DNA of 64,000 nucleotides from Acidiferrum sp963764675 (GTDB taxonomy: Bacteria; Acidobacteriota; Terriglobia; Acidiferrales; UBA7541): the NCBI GenBank assembly GCA_963764675.1, contig CAVXTQ010000006.1:620001-684000 (forward strand), given 5' to 3'. The translations under genes were made by a program, and so were the position numbers. The notes under the pieces were generated by a model. The model saw only the letters and a program-made list of their open reading frames with translations, ran no database searches and was not told where the DNA came from. Within the stretch, counting starts at the first letter, position 1; each line of letters begins with the position of its first letter. This document shows, one piece after another, positions 39,091-47,095 of the stretch.

Positions 39091-39134
39091 AACGGGTGCG
39101 ACGGATTTTCCGTCGTGCCCGTTTTGTTTTTCTC
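39091..39134 (+). terminator. Rho-independent terminator after the DinB pair
   Basis: AACGGGTGCGACGGA and TCCGTCGTGCCCGTT form a long near-perfect stem with one T-T mismatch and a short T-rich loop, followed by TTTTGTTTTTC. It sits 24 bp after the second DinB stop and just before the end of the convergent DUF255 gene, which it may also serve in part. Confidence 0.88.
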
Positions 39135-39143
39135 GTGATGTTG

Positions 39144-41297
39144 CTATGGAGACGCGGCGCCGGCCGCGCCGTTCTCGAGTAACTCGGTGAGGTGCGCGGG
39201 ATCGCTTGTCGGCGGCAGGCAGGTTTGACCCGCGCAGACGAGGGCGACGGCCTTGTCGGTCGGGAGATGCGGCAGCGTTTCTTTTAGCGCCCCGGCTAGA
39301 TTCGCGAGAGTTGCGCCGGGCGTTACCCGCAGCACGGATTTGCCGAGGCGGAATACGCGATGGGCAGCGGCTTCGAGAGCTTGGGCGGCGGGATCGTCGG
39401 CGCGGCCGGTGATGACCACTTGTATTGGGTGATGCGCGAAGAGCGTGGCGGCCAGACCATAAGTGGCGGCGAAGAGGCCGTACTGCGGGGCGATTCCGGC
39501 GAAGGCTTCGAGCGTCTTTCGCGCGAAGGCGCGGTAGCGCTCGTCGCCGGTGAAGGCGTGCAGGCGAATCAGCGCGATGGCGGCCACGGAATTGGCGCTG
39601 GGCGTGGGCGAATCCTGAAACGGCTTGCGGCGAACGTCGAGGCCTCCCATGGGCGCGGCATCGGACGGGCGATCGAAAAAGCCGCCGCCCTCTGCGTCGC
39701 CGTAGCGTTCGATAGCAAGGTCCATCGTGCGTTGGGCAGCTTGGAAGTAGCGTGGATCGAGGGTGGATTCGTAGGCGTCGAGCAACGCGAGGACGCTGAA
39801 GACTTGGTCGTCAAGCGAGCCTTCCAGCGCGGGACCACCGATGCGATGGCCAAAGCCGCGCTCTTCACTCCAAACTTCCTTCAGCATGCGGTCTAGCGTT
39901 TTCAGAGCGAACGCATGGCAGCTATCTGCGAGCGAACCCTGAAGAACGCGAGCGGCTTCGAGATAGGCTGAGACGAACATCGCATTCCAAGAAACGTACA
40001 TCGTGGTATCGACGTAGGGAGTTGGCCGCGGGAGGCGGGCCGCGAGCATCCTGCCCTTCGCATGAGCAACGGTGAGACGCACGCCGGCTTCATCGAGGCC
40101 AAGCTTATTGGCGATTTCCGCTGCGTCGCGGGCAATCCAAAGCACATTTTTTGCGGGATTGTGATGCATCTCCCCATTGGCTTCGACGTCGTAGTACAGC
40201 TCCATGATGCGCGCGTCCGCCGCGGGCAGTGCGGCGCGTAGCTCATCGAGGGTCCAGGTGAAATAGTCGCCGTCGTCGTCGAGCGAATAGTCGGCGTCCT
40301 GGCTGCCGTAGAAACCGCCATGGACTTGGTCCGACAGCATCTCGTTGACCCAGCCGATGATGCCTTCCGCCGTTTCGCCAAGAAACGGATTCTGCGTGAC
40401 CTGCCAAGCGTGGAGATAGTTCCGCAACAGCTCGGAATTGTCGTAACTCATTTTCTCGAAGTGCGGAACGAGCCAGCGTTCATCCACAGAGTAACGGTGA
40501 AAGCCGCCTGCGAGCTGGTCGTAGACGCCGCCATGGGCCATTTTCTCGAGCGTGGTTTCGGCCATGGCCAGCAGATGCTTTTCTTTCGTTTGCTGGTAGC
40601 GCTCGAGGACGAGATCAATAGCCGAAGCGTGCGGAAACTTGGGCGAGCGGCCGAAACCGCCATTCTTGATGTCGAACTGCTGGGTGATGGATTTGATCTG
40701 CGCGTCGATCACACCGAGGTCGAACTCCGCGCGGGCGCCGGTGAACATTTCGGCTTGCGCGACCGCGTCGGCAAGCGAGCTTGCGGCGCGCTCCAGGTCG
40801 GCGCGCTTGTTGCGGTAAGCGTCCGCGACCGAAAGTAGCACACGCTTGAAGCCAGGACGTCCCATTTGATCGTCCGGCGGGAAATACGTGCCGCCGAAAA
40901 ACGGCTTCCCATCGGGCAAAAGGAACCCGGTGAGCGGCCATCCCCCTTGGCCGGAAAGCGCGCTTATCGCCGATTGATAGCGCGAATCGACGTCGGGGCG
41001 CTCGTCGCGGTCCACCTTTACCGCCACAAAGTGCTCGTCGATGATCTTGGCGATTTCGACGTTTTCGTAGCTCTCGCGATCGATGACGTGGCACCAGTGG
41101 CACCATACCGCGCCGATATCGAGCAGAATGGGCTTGTCTTCCGATTTGGCGCGGGTGAACGCCGCGTCGCTCCATTCATGCCAGTCGATAGGCTGGTGCG
41201 CGGCCGAGCGCAAGTAAGGGCTGGCGGAATCTTTCAGGCGATTTTGGTGATCGGCCACGCGGAACCCTTTCGAAGACAAAAACGGGCCTTGCTTCAC
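39144..41297 (-). CDS. DUF255 thioredoxin-fold protein (YyaL/SPATA20-like)
   Basis: The product has 717 residues. The N-terminal thioredoxin-like domain contains NRLKDSASPYL, DWHEW and the redox-type motif CHWCH at residues 66-70, followed by VDRDERPDVD and GGWPLTGFLLPDG. The remainder is an alpha/alpha toroid of the six-hairpin glycosidase type (for example GGVYDQLAGGFHRYSVDE). Length and order match the YyaL/SPATA20 family, whose reaction is not established. It may be in one transcription unit with DUF2203 and nadA upstream. Confidence 0.93.
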   Translation of the reverse strand: MKQGPFLSSKGFRVADHQNRLKDSASPYLRSAAHQPIDWHEWSDAAFTRAKSEDKPILLDIGAVWCHWCHVIDRESYENVEIAKIIDEHFVAVKVDRDERPDVDSRYQSAISALSGQGGWPLTGFLLPDGKPFFGGTYFPPDDQMGRPGFKRVLLSVADAYRNKRADLERAASSLADAVAQAEMFTGARAEFDLGVIDAQIKSITQQFDIKNGGFGRSPKFPHASAIDLVLERYQQTKEKHLLAMAETTLEKMAHGGVYDQLAGGFHRYSVDERWLVPHFEKMSYDNSELLRNYLHAWQVTQNPFLGETAEGIIGWVNEMLSDQVHGGFYGSQDADYSLDDDGDYFTWTLDELRAALPAADARIMELYYDVEANGEMHHNPAKNVLWIARDAAEIANKLGLDEAGVRLTVAHAKGRMLAARLPRPTPYVDTTMYVSWNAMFVSAYLEAARVLQGSLADSCHAFALKTLDRMLKEVWSEERGFGHRIGGPALEGSLDDQVFSVLALLDAYESTLDPRYFQAAQRTMDLAIERYGDAEGGGFFDRPSDAAPMGGLDVRRKPFQDSPTPSANSVAAIALIRLHAFTGDERYRAFARKTLEAFAGIAPQYGLFAATYGLAATLFAHHPIQVVITGRADDPAAQALEAAAHRVFRLGKSVLRVTPGATLANLAGALKETLPHLPTDKAVALVCAGQTCLPPTSDPAHLTELLENGAAGAASP

Positions 41298-41336
41298 TCT
41301 TGCGAACTCAAGAAACCGAGACTTGCCAACAAGTGG

Positions 41337-41358
41337 GCACAGACAGGAGTGTCTGTGC
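41337..41358. repeat. short intergenic palindrome GCACAGACA-GGAG-TGTCTGTGC
   Basis: Two 9-bp perfect arms separated by 4 bp lie between the DUF2203 stop and the DUF255 start. They could form a hairpin in the transcript. The form resembles other short GC-rich palindromes in this window's gene gaps. Confidence 0.7.
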
Positions 41359-41366
41359 TACCAATG

Positions 41367-41855
41367 CTACTGGACGACGTCGCCGGGGCCGAGGTCGCGA
41401 GGGTCGAGCGGCCTGCGGCCGGAGAAGCCTTCGTCCTGGCGGTGGTAAAAGCGGATGCGGTCCTCGCCCAGCCTCCAGCAGAGATAGACCTCTTCATCGT
41501 TGAGACGTGACGGAAAATCGAGCAGGCCCACTTCCAGGTCTTTGATCAAGCATCCGGTTTCGAGGATGCGATTGAGCGCCGACTTCATCGTTTCCGCAAG
41601 GTGCTGATGTTCCACGCGCAAGGTAGCGAGCTTTTCGTAAGGCACGATCACGCCACCCATCATGGTGATGCGCGCAGCAACGGCAGAGAGATCGGTCTCG
41701 AGACCCGCCAGCTTCTTGCGGCAATCCATAGCTTCGACGAGAAATGGTTCGAGTTCCTGGCGGGCGCGCTCCGCTTCCGTCAAGGTAAACAGGCGTTGCT
41801 CTGGTTCGGACTCTGGAGATTCGTCCTCGTTCTGGTCGTCGTCTTCGTCTGCCAT
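41367..41855 (-). CDS. DUF2203 family protein
   Basis: The product has 162 residues: an acidic N-terminal tail (MADEDDDQNEDE), RLFTLTEAERA, a long amphipathic helix pair, then the family signature GLLDFPSRLNDEEVYLCWRLGE and GFSGRRPL. The function of DUF2203 is not known. It starts 30 bp downstream of the nadA stop on the same strand. Confidence 0.9.
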   Translation of the reverse strand: MADEDDDQNEDESPESEPEQRLFTLTEAERARQELEPFLVEAMDCRKKLAGLETDLSAVAARITMMGGVIVPYEKLATLRVEHQHLAETMKSALNRILETGCLIKDLEVGLLDFPSRLNDEEVYLCWRLGEDRIRFYHRQDEGFSGRRPLDPRDLGPGDVVQ

Positions 41856-41885
41856 TCCGTATCCGATCTGGGGGGTGACGCGATG

Positions 41886-43052
41886 CTAGCGCAAACTCAG
41901 CATCCGGTCGAGAGCAACTCTTGCGAAGTGACGCGTTCGTTCGTCGACGGAAATGCGATTGACGACGTTGCCGGCAGCGATATTCTCGAGGGCCCACAGG
42001 AGATGCTGTGGCGTGATGCGGAACATTGTGGTGCAAACGCACACGCTGGAGTCCAGGGACATCACTTTGTGGTCCGGCATTTCCTTGCTGAGGCGGTTGA
42101 CGAGATGAATCTCGGTGCCAACGGCCCACTGCGAACCGGCAGGCGATGCCGCGATTGCTTTGATGATCCCTTCGGTGGAACCGATCTGGTCGGCGGCCTG
42201 CGCCACTTCAAAGCGGCACTCCGGGTGAACGATCACGCGAATGCCGGGATGCTCGCGCCGGACGCGCTCGATGTGCTGCGGCGTGAAACGCTGGTGAACG
42301 GAGCAATAACCTTTCCAGAGGATGACGCGAGCGGCGCGAATGGCTTCGGGTGAATTGCCGCCGAAGTCCTGGTAAGGATCCCACACGATCATTTGGTCGA
42401 GAGGAATCCCCATGCGGAACGCGGTGTTGCGACCTAGGTGTTCGTCGGGCAGGAACAGCACTTTCTCTCCACGCTCAAAGGCCCACCGCATCACCGCTGC
42501 CGCGTTGGAGCTGGTGCAGACCGAGCCACCATGCTCGCCGGTGAACGATTTGATCGCCGCGGTCGAGTTCATGTAAGTCACCGGGATCACCTTCAGATCG
42601 CCCAGCGACGACAGCTCGCTCCAGCAAACTTCCACTTGGCCGATATCGGCCATGTCCGCCATCGAGCAGCCCGCATTGAGGTCCGGCAGGATGACGGCCT
42701 GATGCTCGCGGCGCAGAATGTCTGCGCTTTCGGCCATGAAATGCACGCCGCAGAAGACGATGTAGCGGCCGTTCGCTTCGGCAGCCTGGTAGGATAGCTT
42801 CAGCGAATCCCCGCGAAAATCGGCGAACTTGACCACTTCGTCGCGCTGGTAATGGTGTCCAAGGATGACCACATCTTCCCCGAGGCGGGCTCTTACGGCG
42901 GCGATACGCGCGTCGAGCGCGGTGTCCGGCACTAGCAGGTACGAGTCGAAATCGCAGCCCACGCCGGGTTCGATTTCCGGCGCGCGCAGCGTCGCGGGCT
43001 GGACGGCGCCGATCAGCGGAGACGGGTTCGTAATTGATATCAGAGAGCTCAT
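41886..43052 (-). CDS. nadA: quinolinate synthase
   Basis: The product has 388 residues. It condenses iminoaspartate with dihydroxyacetone phosphate to quinolinate for NAD. Motifs: ILGHHYQRDEV, VFCGVHFMAESA, LPDLNAGCSMADM, VTYMNSTAAIK, GYCSVHQRF, HPECRF and SSVCVCTTMF. The three [4Fe-4S] cysteines (GCSMAD, the GYCSVH region and the C-terminal CVC segment) are present. nadB and nadC are not in the window. A 13-bp direct repeat lies upstream at 43097-43123. Confidence 0.96.
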   Translation of the reverse strand: MSSLISITNPSPLIGAVQPATLRAPEIEPGVGCDFDSYLLVPDTALDARIAAVRARLGEDVVILGHHYQRDEVVKFADFRGDSLKLSYQAAEANGRYIVFCGVHFMAESADILRREHQAVILPDLNAGCSMADMADIGQVEVCWSELSSLGDLKVIPVTYMNSTAAIKSFTGEHGGSVCTSSNAAAVMRWAFERGEKVLFLPDEHLGRNTAFRMGIPLDQMIVWDPYQDFGGNSPEAIRAARVILWKGYCSVHQRFTPQHIERVRREHPGIRVIVHPECRFEVAQAADQIGSTEGIIKAIAASPAGSQWAVGTEIHLVNRLSKEMPDHKVMSLDSSVCVCTTMFRITPQHLLWALENIAAGNVVNRISVDERTRHFARVALDRMLSLR

Positions 43053-43096
43053 TGCGTTTGCGCTGAGTATCGGTCTGTAAAGGTGGTCCGGGGAAG

Positions 43097-43123
43097 CCTA
43101 CCCTGATTGCCCTACCCTAATTG
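43097..43123 (-). promoter_or_regulatory. tandem direct repeat CCTACCCT(G/A)ATTG upstream of nadA
   Basis: Two 13-bp copies with one mismatch (43097-43109 and 43111-43123) are spaced 14 bp apart, 45-71 bp upstream of the nadA ATG and downstream of the moaA stop. The position suits a regulator site for NAD synthesis. No known NAD-repressor motif was recognised. Confidence 0.4.
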
Positions 43124-43158
43124 GATGCTATTTTCTCAGGTTTTGGTGTAATTCTCCA

Positions 43159-44148
43159 CTATCCGCCGATAAACACCATAGTACGAGAAGGTGGTACGAA
43201 GTCCGGGGTATTGATGCGGTGGCCCTCCTCTTTTTCGTGGACCACGGAGCGAATGTAGGTGGCCAGATCCTCGTCGGAGGCCCCTTCGCGAAGCAGCGAC
43301 CGGAGATCGTGATCGTCCTTGCTGAACAGGCAGGTACGGAGCTTGCCGTCGGCGGTCAGCCGAATGCGCGAGCAGTGGCCGCAGAAAGGCTGCGTGACCG
43401 GGGCGATCAGGCCGATCTCCCCGGGCGCCCCGTCGGCGAAACGGTACTTGCGGGCGGTCTCGCTGCGCTCGTGCGGGATCTGCTCGAGCGGCCAGCGCGC
43501 ATGAATGCGTGCGTGAATTTCCGCCGCGGGAACGACCACGCTGCGGCTCCAGTGGCGATCCGCATCTAGCGGCATGAATTCGATGAAGCGCATGATCACG
43601 CCACGCTCGCGAGCAAAGGCGGCGAAGGACTCGACTTCGTCGTCATTGATCCCGCGAACCAGCACGGCGTTGATTTTCGCCGGAGCTAACCGTGAACTCT
43701 GCGCGACGTCGATGCTCTGCATCACTGTAGCAAAGGATTTGGTGCGCGTGATTTTCTCGAATTTTGCGGGATCGAGAGAATCCAGGCTGATGTTGATGCG
43801 CCGCAGACCCGCTTGAATCAAGCGCTCGCAGCGCTCGGCCAGCAAATGGCCATTGGTGGTCATCGAGAGGTCTTCGACGCCCAGGGCGTGCAGCCGCGCG
43901 ATGTACTCTTCCACGCCATCGCGGACCAGCGGCTCTCCACCAGTAATGCGAATCTTGCGGATGCCGAGGCTCAAAAAAACGCGGGCTAGGCGATCGAGTT
44001 CCGGCCAGGAAAGGATTTCGTCGTGATCGCGATAATTCTCTGGGTCGGCGGAGCGGCAATACACGCACCGGAAATTACAGCGATCGGTGACCGAGATGCG
44101 CAGGTCGGTGATCTGGCGGCCGAATTTGTCGTGAAGCGTCATGGACAT
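43159..44148 (-). CDS. moaA: GTP 3',8-cyclase (molybdenum cofactor synthesis)
   Basis: From the ATG at 44148 the product is 329 residues (another ATG two codons later; a TTG at 44163 is less likely). The radical SAM motif CNFRCVYC is at residues 24-31, with ITGGEPLVR following. The second cluster is in FCGHCSRIRLT plus a later Cys in LRTCLFS. The C-terminus ends in the functionally important Gly-Gly (VFIGG). It makes the first intermediate of molybdopterin. No other moa or moe gene is nearby. The 5' leader is highly structured and there is no obvious ribosome site, which fits control at the RNA level. Confidence 0.97.
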   Translation of the reverse strand: MSMTLHDKFGRQITDLRISVTDRCNFRCVYCRSADPENYRDHDEILSWPELDRLARVFLSLGIRKIRITGGEPLVRDGVEEYIARLHALGVEDLSMTTNGHLLAERCERLIQAGLRRINISLDSLDPAKFEKITRTKSFATVMQSIDVAQSSRLAPAKINAVLVRGINDDEVESFAAFARERGVIMRFIEFMPLDADRHWSRSVVVPAAEIHARIHARWPLEQIPHERSETARKYRFADGAPGEIGLIAPVTQPFCGHCSRIRLTADGKLRTCLFSKDDHDLRSLLREGASDEDLATYIRSVVHEKEEGHRINTPDFVPPSRTMVFIGG

Positions 44149-44163
44149 GAACGCGCGAGCCAA

Positions 44164-44314
44164 GAAACCAAAACGCCCGAATCCGGTGCTTGGACGTCGG
44201 GCGCGGACGAAAAACTACACATTTTCGTCGATCGCTCCTTTCCAAGCACGGGAGGCCCGGGCGTTTCCACCCAAACCCTCATCCTCGGAGGTTGCAACAA
44301 CCGCGCCGCCGAGG
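44164..44314 (-). ncRNA. structured 5' leader of moaA; candidate riboswitch/attenuator
   Basis: Three nested perfect stems can form: AAACGCCCG (44171-44179) with CGGGCGTTT (44258-44266), GTGCTTGG (44186-44193) with CCAAGCAC (44242-44249), and GACGAAAA (44206-44213) with TTTTCGTC (44222-44229). A separate hairpin at 44283-44314 has CCTCGG/CCGAGG outside GGTTG/CAACC. On the moaA strand the large hairpin ends in CGGGCGTTTTGGTTTCTT, terminator-like, 16-20 bases before the start. Moco-binding RNAs are known before moaA in other bacteria. Identity with that class is not proven here. Confidence 0.55.
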
Positions 44315-44479
44315 CATCGCCCCTGCCGCCATAGGCTTTCTCTCCCACAGGCGCCAGGGATTCGGAGTAGTCTTCAGTGTACCCTTCCTAGGTGAAGAGT
44401 GGCAATTTCACCCTCCGCACACCGGCCAAGAGCCCGGCTGAGGTGGCGGCGAGGTTTGTGATAGAGTTTTCGCCACGCC

Positions 44480-45661
44480 ATGCGGATCTTCGTTCTCGGC
44501 GCCGGGGCGACCGGCTCCCTACTCGCGCAATTACTGGAGCGGCAAGGACATACGGTTTGGTGCGGCGACCGCGACCTTGAGCGCGCGCGGCGCTTTCTAG
44601 GTAAGCGCAGCACCATCGCGGTCAGGCGTGTCAACGCTCGGAACCTGCGCGGCATCGTACGCGCCGCACGCGGCTGTCAACTGATCGTCAACGCCTCGGC
44701 GTCGGTCTTCAACCAAATCGTTTTGCGGGCGGCATTGCGGCTACGAGCGCACTACGTGGACCTGAGCTCCCACCTGACGCGCAATCCTTTCAAGGCCGAG
44801 CAGTTCGCCTTCGCGAAACGCTTCGAGGAGAAAAACCGGACTGCGCTGATCAACACCGGAGCCGCGCCGGGGCTGGTGAACCTGCTGGTCAAGCGCGCGG
44901 CGGAACTGCTCGACGAGGTCGAGTCCGTGCAGATCCGCCTGTACGAAAGCAGCGAAAGCGACGACCCGATTTCGCAGTGGTCACCGGAAGTCTCATTTGA
45001 CGAAGCCATTTCCAGCCCGCGGGTATATCGCAACGGAAAATTCCGCATGGAGAAGCGCTTCGCGGAGCTTGAGAAGTTTCGCTTCGTGGAACCGATCGGC
45101 AACGCCAACGTTGTGCTAGCCGCCCAAGATGAAGTGGCGACCCTACCCTATTTCATCCCGATGAAAAGCATGGACGTTAAAATTGGCGGGAATGAATTCG
45201 ATCGCTTGCGCCGGTGGTACAAACAGGGGAAATTGTCGAAATCACGCGGGATCGTGCGGCGACGCTTCCCGCAGACGTCGTCGCCCCGCATGATCGCCAA
45301 GCTGATCCGCCAGGGCATTCTGCAAAACGCCCGGTTCGCGGCGGCGGTAATGGTGCGCGGAGTGAAGCGCGGCAAGAAAGAAGATCAGCACCTGTTGCTT
45401 CGCACCGACTGCACGTTTCCGACGCTGTATCAGATCCGTCAGCAAGGGCTCTACACGACGCCGGTGGCTTACGCTACGGCGCACATTGCGGCGTTGTTCA
45501 TCAAGTTTTTCCCGCGCGAACTGCCGGGCGTGTTCGCTCCGGAAACGCTGCCGGTCGAGACGCGCCGCGCGATCATCGCGGGCATTCGCGCGCGCAGCGT
45601 GAAGATCACGCACAAGACGACGATTCTGAAGCGCGACGCCGAAGACGACGAGGAACTTTGA
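44480..45661 (+). CDS. saccharopine dehydrogenase-like NAD(P)-binding protein
   Basis: The product has 393 residues. The Rossmann motif GAGATGSLLA opens the protein, followed by VNARNLRGIVRAARG and IVNASASVFNQ, as in saccharopine dehydrogenase N-terminal domains. HYVDLSSHL and NTGAAPGLVNLL are further family-like blocks. It is an oxidoreductase acting on an amino-acid conjugate or related compound; the substrate is unknown. It is divergent from moaA and converges on a methyltransferase gene. Confidence 0.82.
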   Translation: MRIFVLGAGATGSLLAQLLERQGHTVWCGDRDLERARRFLGKRSTIAVRRVNARNLRGIVRAARGCQLIVNASASVFNQIVLRAALRLRAHYVDLSSHLTRNPFKAEQFAFAKRFEEKNRTALINTGAAPGLVNLLVKRAAELLDEVESVQIRLYESSESDDPISQWSPEVSFDEAISSPRVYRNGKFRMEKRFAELEKFRFVEPIGNANVVLAAQDEVATLPYFIPMKSMDVKIGGNEFDRLRRWYKQGKLSKSRGIVRRRFPQTSSPRMIAKLIRQGILQNARFAAAVMVRGVKRGKKEDQHLLLRTDCTFPTLYQIRQQGLYTTPVAYATAHIAALFIKFFPRELPGVFAPETLPVETRRAIIAGIRARSVKITHKTTILKRDAEDDEEL

Positions 45662-45683
45662 TAGTTGGCTTGGTTGCCAAGTA

Positions 45684-45705
45684 GGGGCGCGGCGTGCTGC
45701 GCCCC
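45684..45705. repeat. intergenic palindrome GGGGCGC-N8-GCGCCCC between convergent genes
   Basis: Two 7-bp perfect arms with an 8-bp loop lie 23 bp after the dehydrogenase stop and 48 bp before the methyltransferase stop. There is no T-run, so it is at most a weak bidirectional terminator. The form suggests another dispersed GC palindrome. Confidence 0.6.
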
Positions 45706-45752
45706 TTACCAGCGACCAACGATCCGATGGACCACCGGCTTGTGCTTGACGG

Positions 45753-46811
45753 CTAAGGCCGCGCTTCAAACACCAAATTAAACGGGGTCTGCGTGGCCCG
45801 GCGGAAGCGCGTAAACCCGCCGCTGGTGACCACTTCGCGAAGCCGCTTTTCTCCCGCCTGCGCGCCCAGCGCCAGACCCACTTCCTGCGACAACGAAGCC
45901 GGCGTGCACAGCAGGGTTGAAGCGCCGTAAAACGCGCGCCCGATGGGATGCAAGTTGTCCTCAAGCTTGTCGCCCGCGAACGGCTCGACGATCATCCACG
46001 TGCCGTCTTTTTTCAAAGAGCTGTGCACGTGTGTCGACGCCCCCGCCGGATCGCCCATGTCGTGCAAACAGTCGAAAGAGGTCACGAAGTCGTAGTCTTT
46101 GCCGGGATAGTCCTTGGCCTTCGCTACTTCGAAGCGAATGCGATCGCCGACCCCAGCATCCTTCGCGCGCTGCTTGGCGGTTTCGATCGACTTATCGTGA
46201 TAGTCGAAGCCAACGAATTCGGACTTGGGGTACGACTTCGCCATCAAGATCGTTGACGCGCCCAGCCCGCAGCCCACGTCGGCAACGCGCCCGCCGCTTT
46301 TGAGTTTTGCATCGACGCCTTCCAGCGCGGGGATCCACGAAGCGATCAAGTTCGCAGCGTAACCGGGACGAAAGAACCGCTCGGTGCCGACGAACAGCGT
46401 CGGGTGATGCTCGTGCCACCCCATGCCCTTGCCAGTCTTGAAGCGCTCCGTGAGCTGGTCCTCGGCTCTGGTCGCTGCCAGGGCGACCTGAAACGCCCCG
46501 GGGAGAAACGCTGGGCTGTTGTCGTCGGCCATGCAGAAAGCCTGCTCTTCGGTGAGGTGAAACTTCCTGGTTCCGGGATCGTACATAGCATAGCCACCGG
46601 CGGCCTGCGCCGAGAGCCACTCGCGCACGTAGCGCTCGGTAGTGCCTGTCTTCTTGGCCAGCTCTCCGGGCGTCTGCGGACCGCCCGCCGCGAGAGCTTT
46701 GTACAAACCCAATTTATCGCCAATGCCAATCAGCGCGGCGTTAAATGTCGCGCCGAAATCAACCAGCGCCTTACCAAGAAACTCATTCAACTTATCTGGA
46801 TTGATTGCCAT
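45753..46811 (-). CDS. class I SAM-dependent methyltransferase with N-terminal winged helix
   Basis: The product has 352 residues. An N-terminal dimerisation/winged-helix region (GDKLGLYKALAAGG, TPGELAKKTGTTERYV) precedes the Rossmann core with SAM motif VADVGCGLGAST (about residue 175), the acidic motif FVGFDYHD and the post-motif FVTSFDCLHDMGDP. This resembles small-molecule O- or C-methyltransferases that carry a winged helix. The acceptor is unknown. Confidence 0.88.
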   Translation of the reverse strand: MAINPDKLNEFLGKALVDFGATFNAALIGIGDKLGLYKALAAGGPQTPGELAKKTGTTERYVREWLSAQAAGGYAMYDPGTRKFHLTEEQAFCMADDNSPAFLPGAFQVALAATRAEDQLTERFKTGKGMGWHEHHPTLFVGTERFFRPGYAANLIASWIPALEGVDAKLKSGGRVADVGCGLGASTILMAKSYPKSEFVGFDYHDKSIETAKQRAKDAGVGDRIRFEVAKAKDYPGKDYDFVTSFDCLHDMGDPAGASTHVHSSLKKDGTWMIVEPFAGDKLEDNLHPIGRAFYGASTLLCTPASLSQEVGLALGAQAGEKRLREVVTSGGFTRFRRATQTPFNLVFEARP

Positions 46812-46894
46812 TTTCCCTCCGTCGGAAAAACCAAAATGGGCTGGTTGTTGGCGGAATTGTAGGCTGGTGCGGCGATCAAATCAAGAAAAGCAAG

Positions 46895-47095
46895 TCAGCA
46901 GCAACGGTTGGGACGCGAGTACCGGCGATTCAACTCCTCGACGTAAAACTCTTCGCGTGAGAGTGCGGGGCTTGCAGCTGGCTTTCGGCCCGTGGCGAGC
47001 AGATATCGCTCGTAGGCCGCGTCGCCGCACCATTCGCGAAGGCCGCGCCAGAAGCGGCGGAGCAAGCGTGGCAGGATTTTAGCTGCGCGGCGCAC
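46895..47095 (-). CDS. YbdD/YjiX family small protein
   Basis: The product has 66 residues from a GTG start that overlaps the cstA stop by one base (TAGTG). WCGDAAYERYLLATGR and REEFYVEELNRRYSRP in overlapping parts match the YbdD/YjiX family, almost always encoded after CstA or BtsT and needed for pyruvate uptake in enteric bacteria. It is translationally coupled to cstA. Confidence 0.9.
   Translation of the reverse strand: MRRAAKILPRLLRRFWRGLREWCGDAAYERYLLATGRKPAASPALSREEFYVEELNRRYSRPNRCC

Noticed and set aside
44139..44348. Small minus-strand reading frame upstream of moaA (MGEKAYGGRGD...)
   Set aside because: It coincides with the paired RNA leader, overlaps the moaA start and has no protein-like features.
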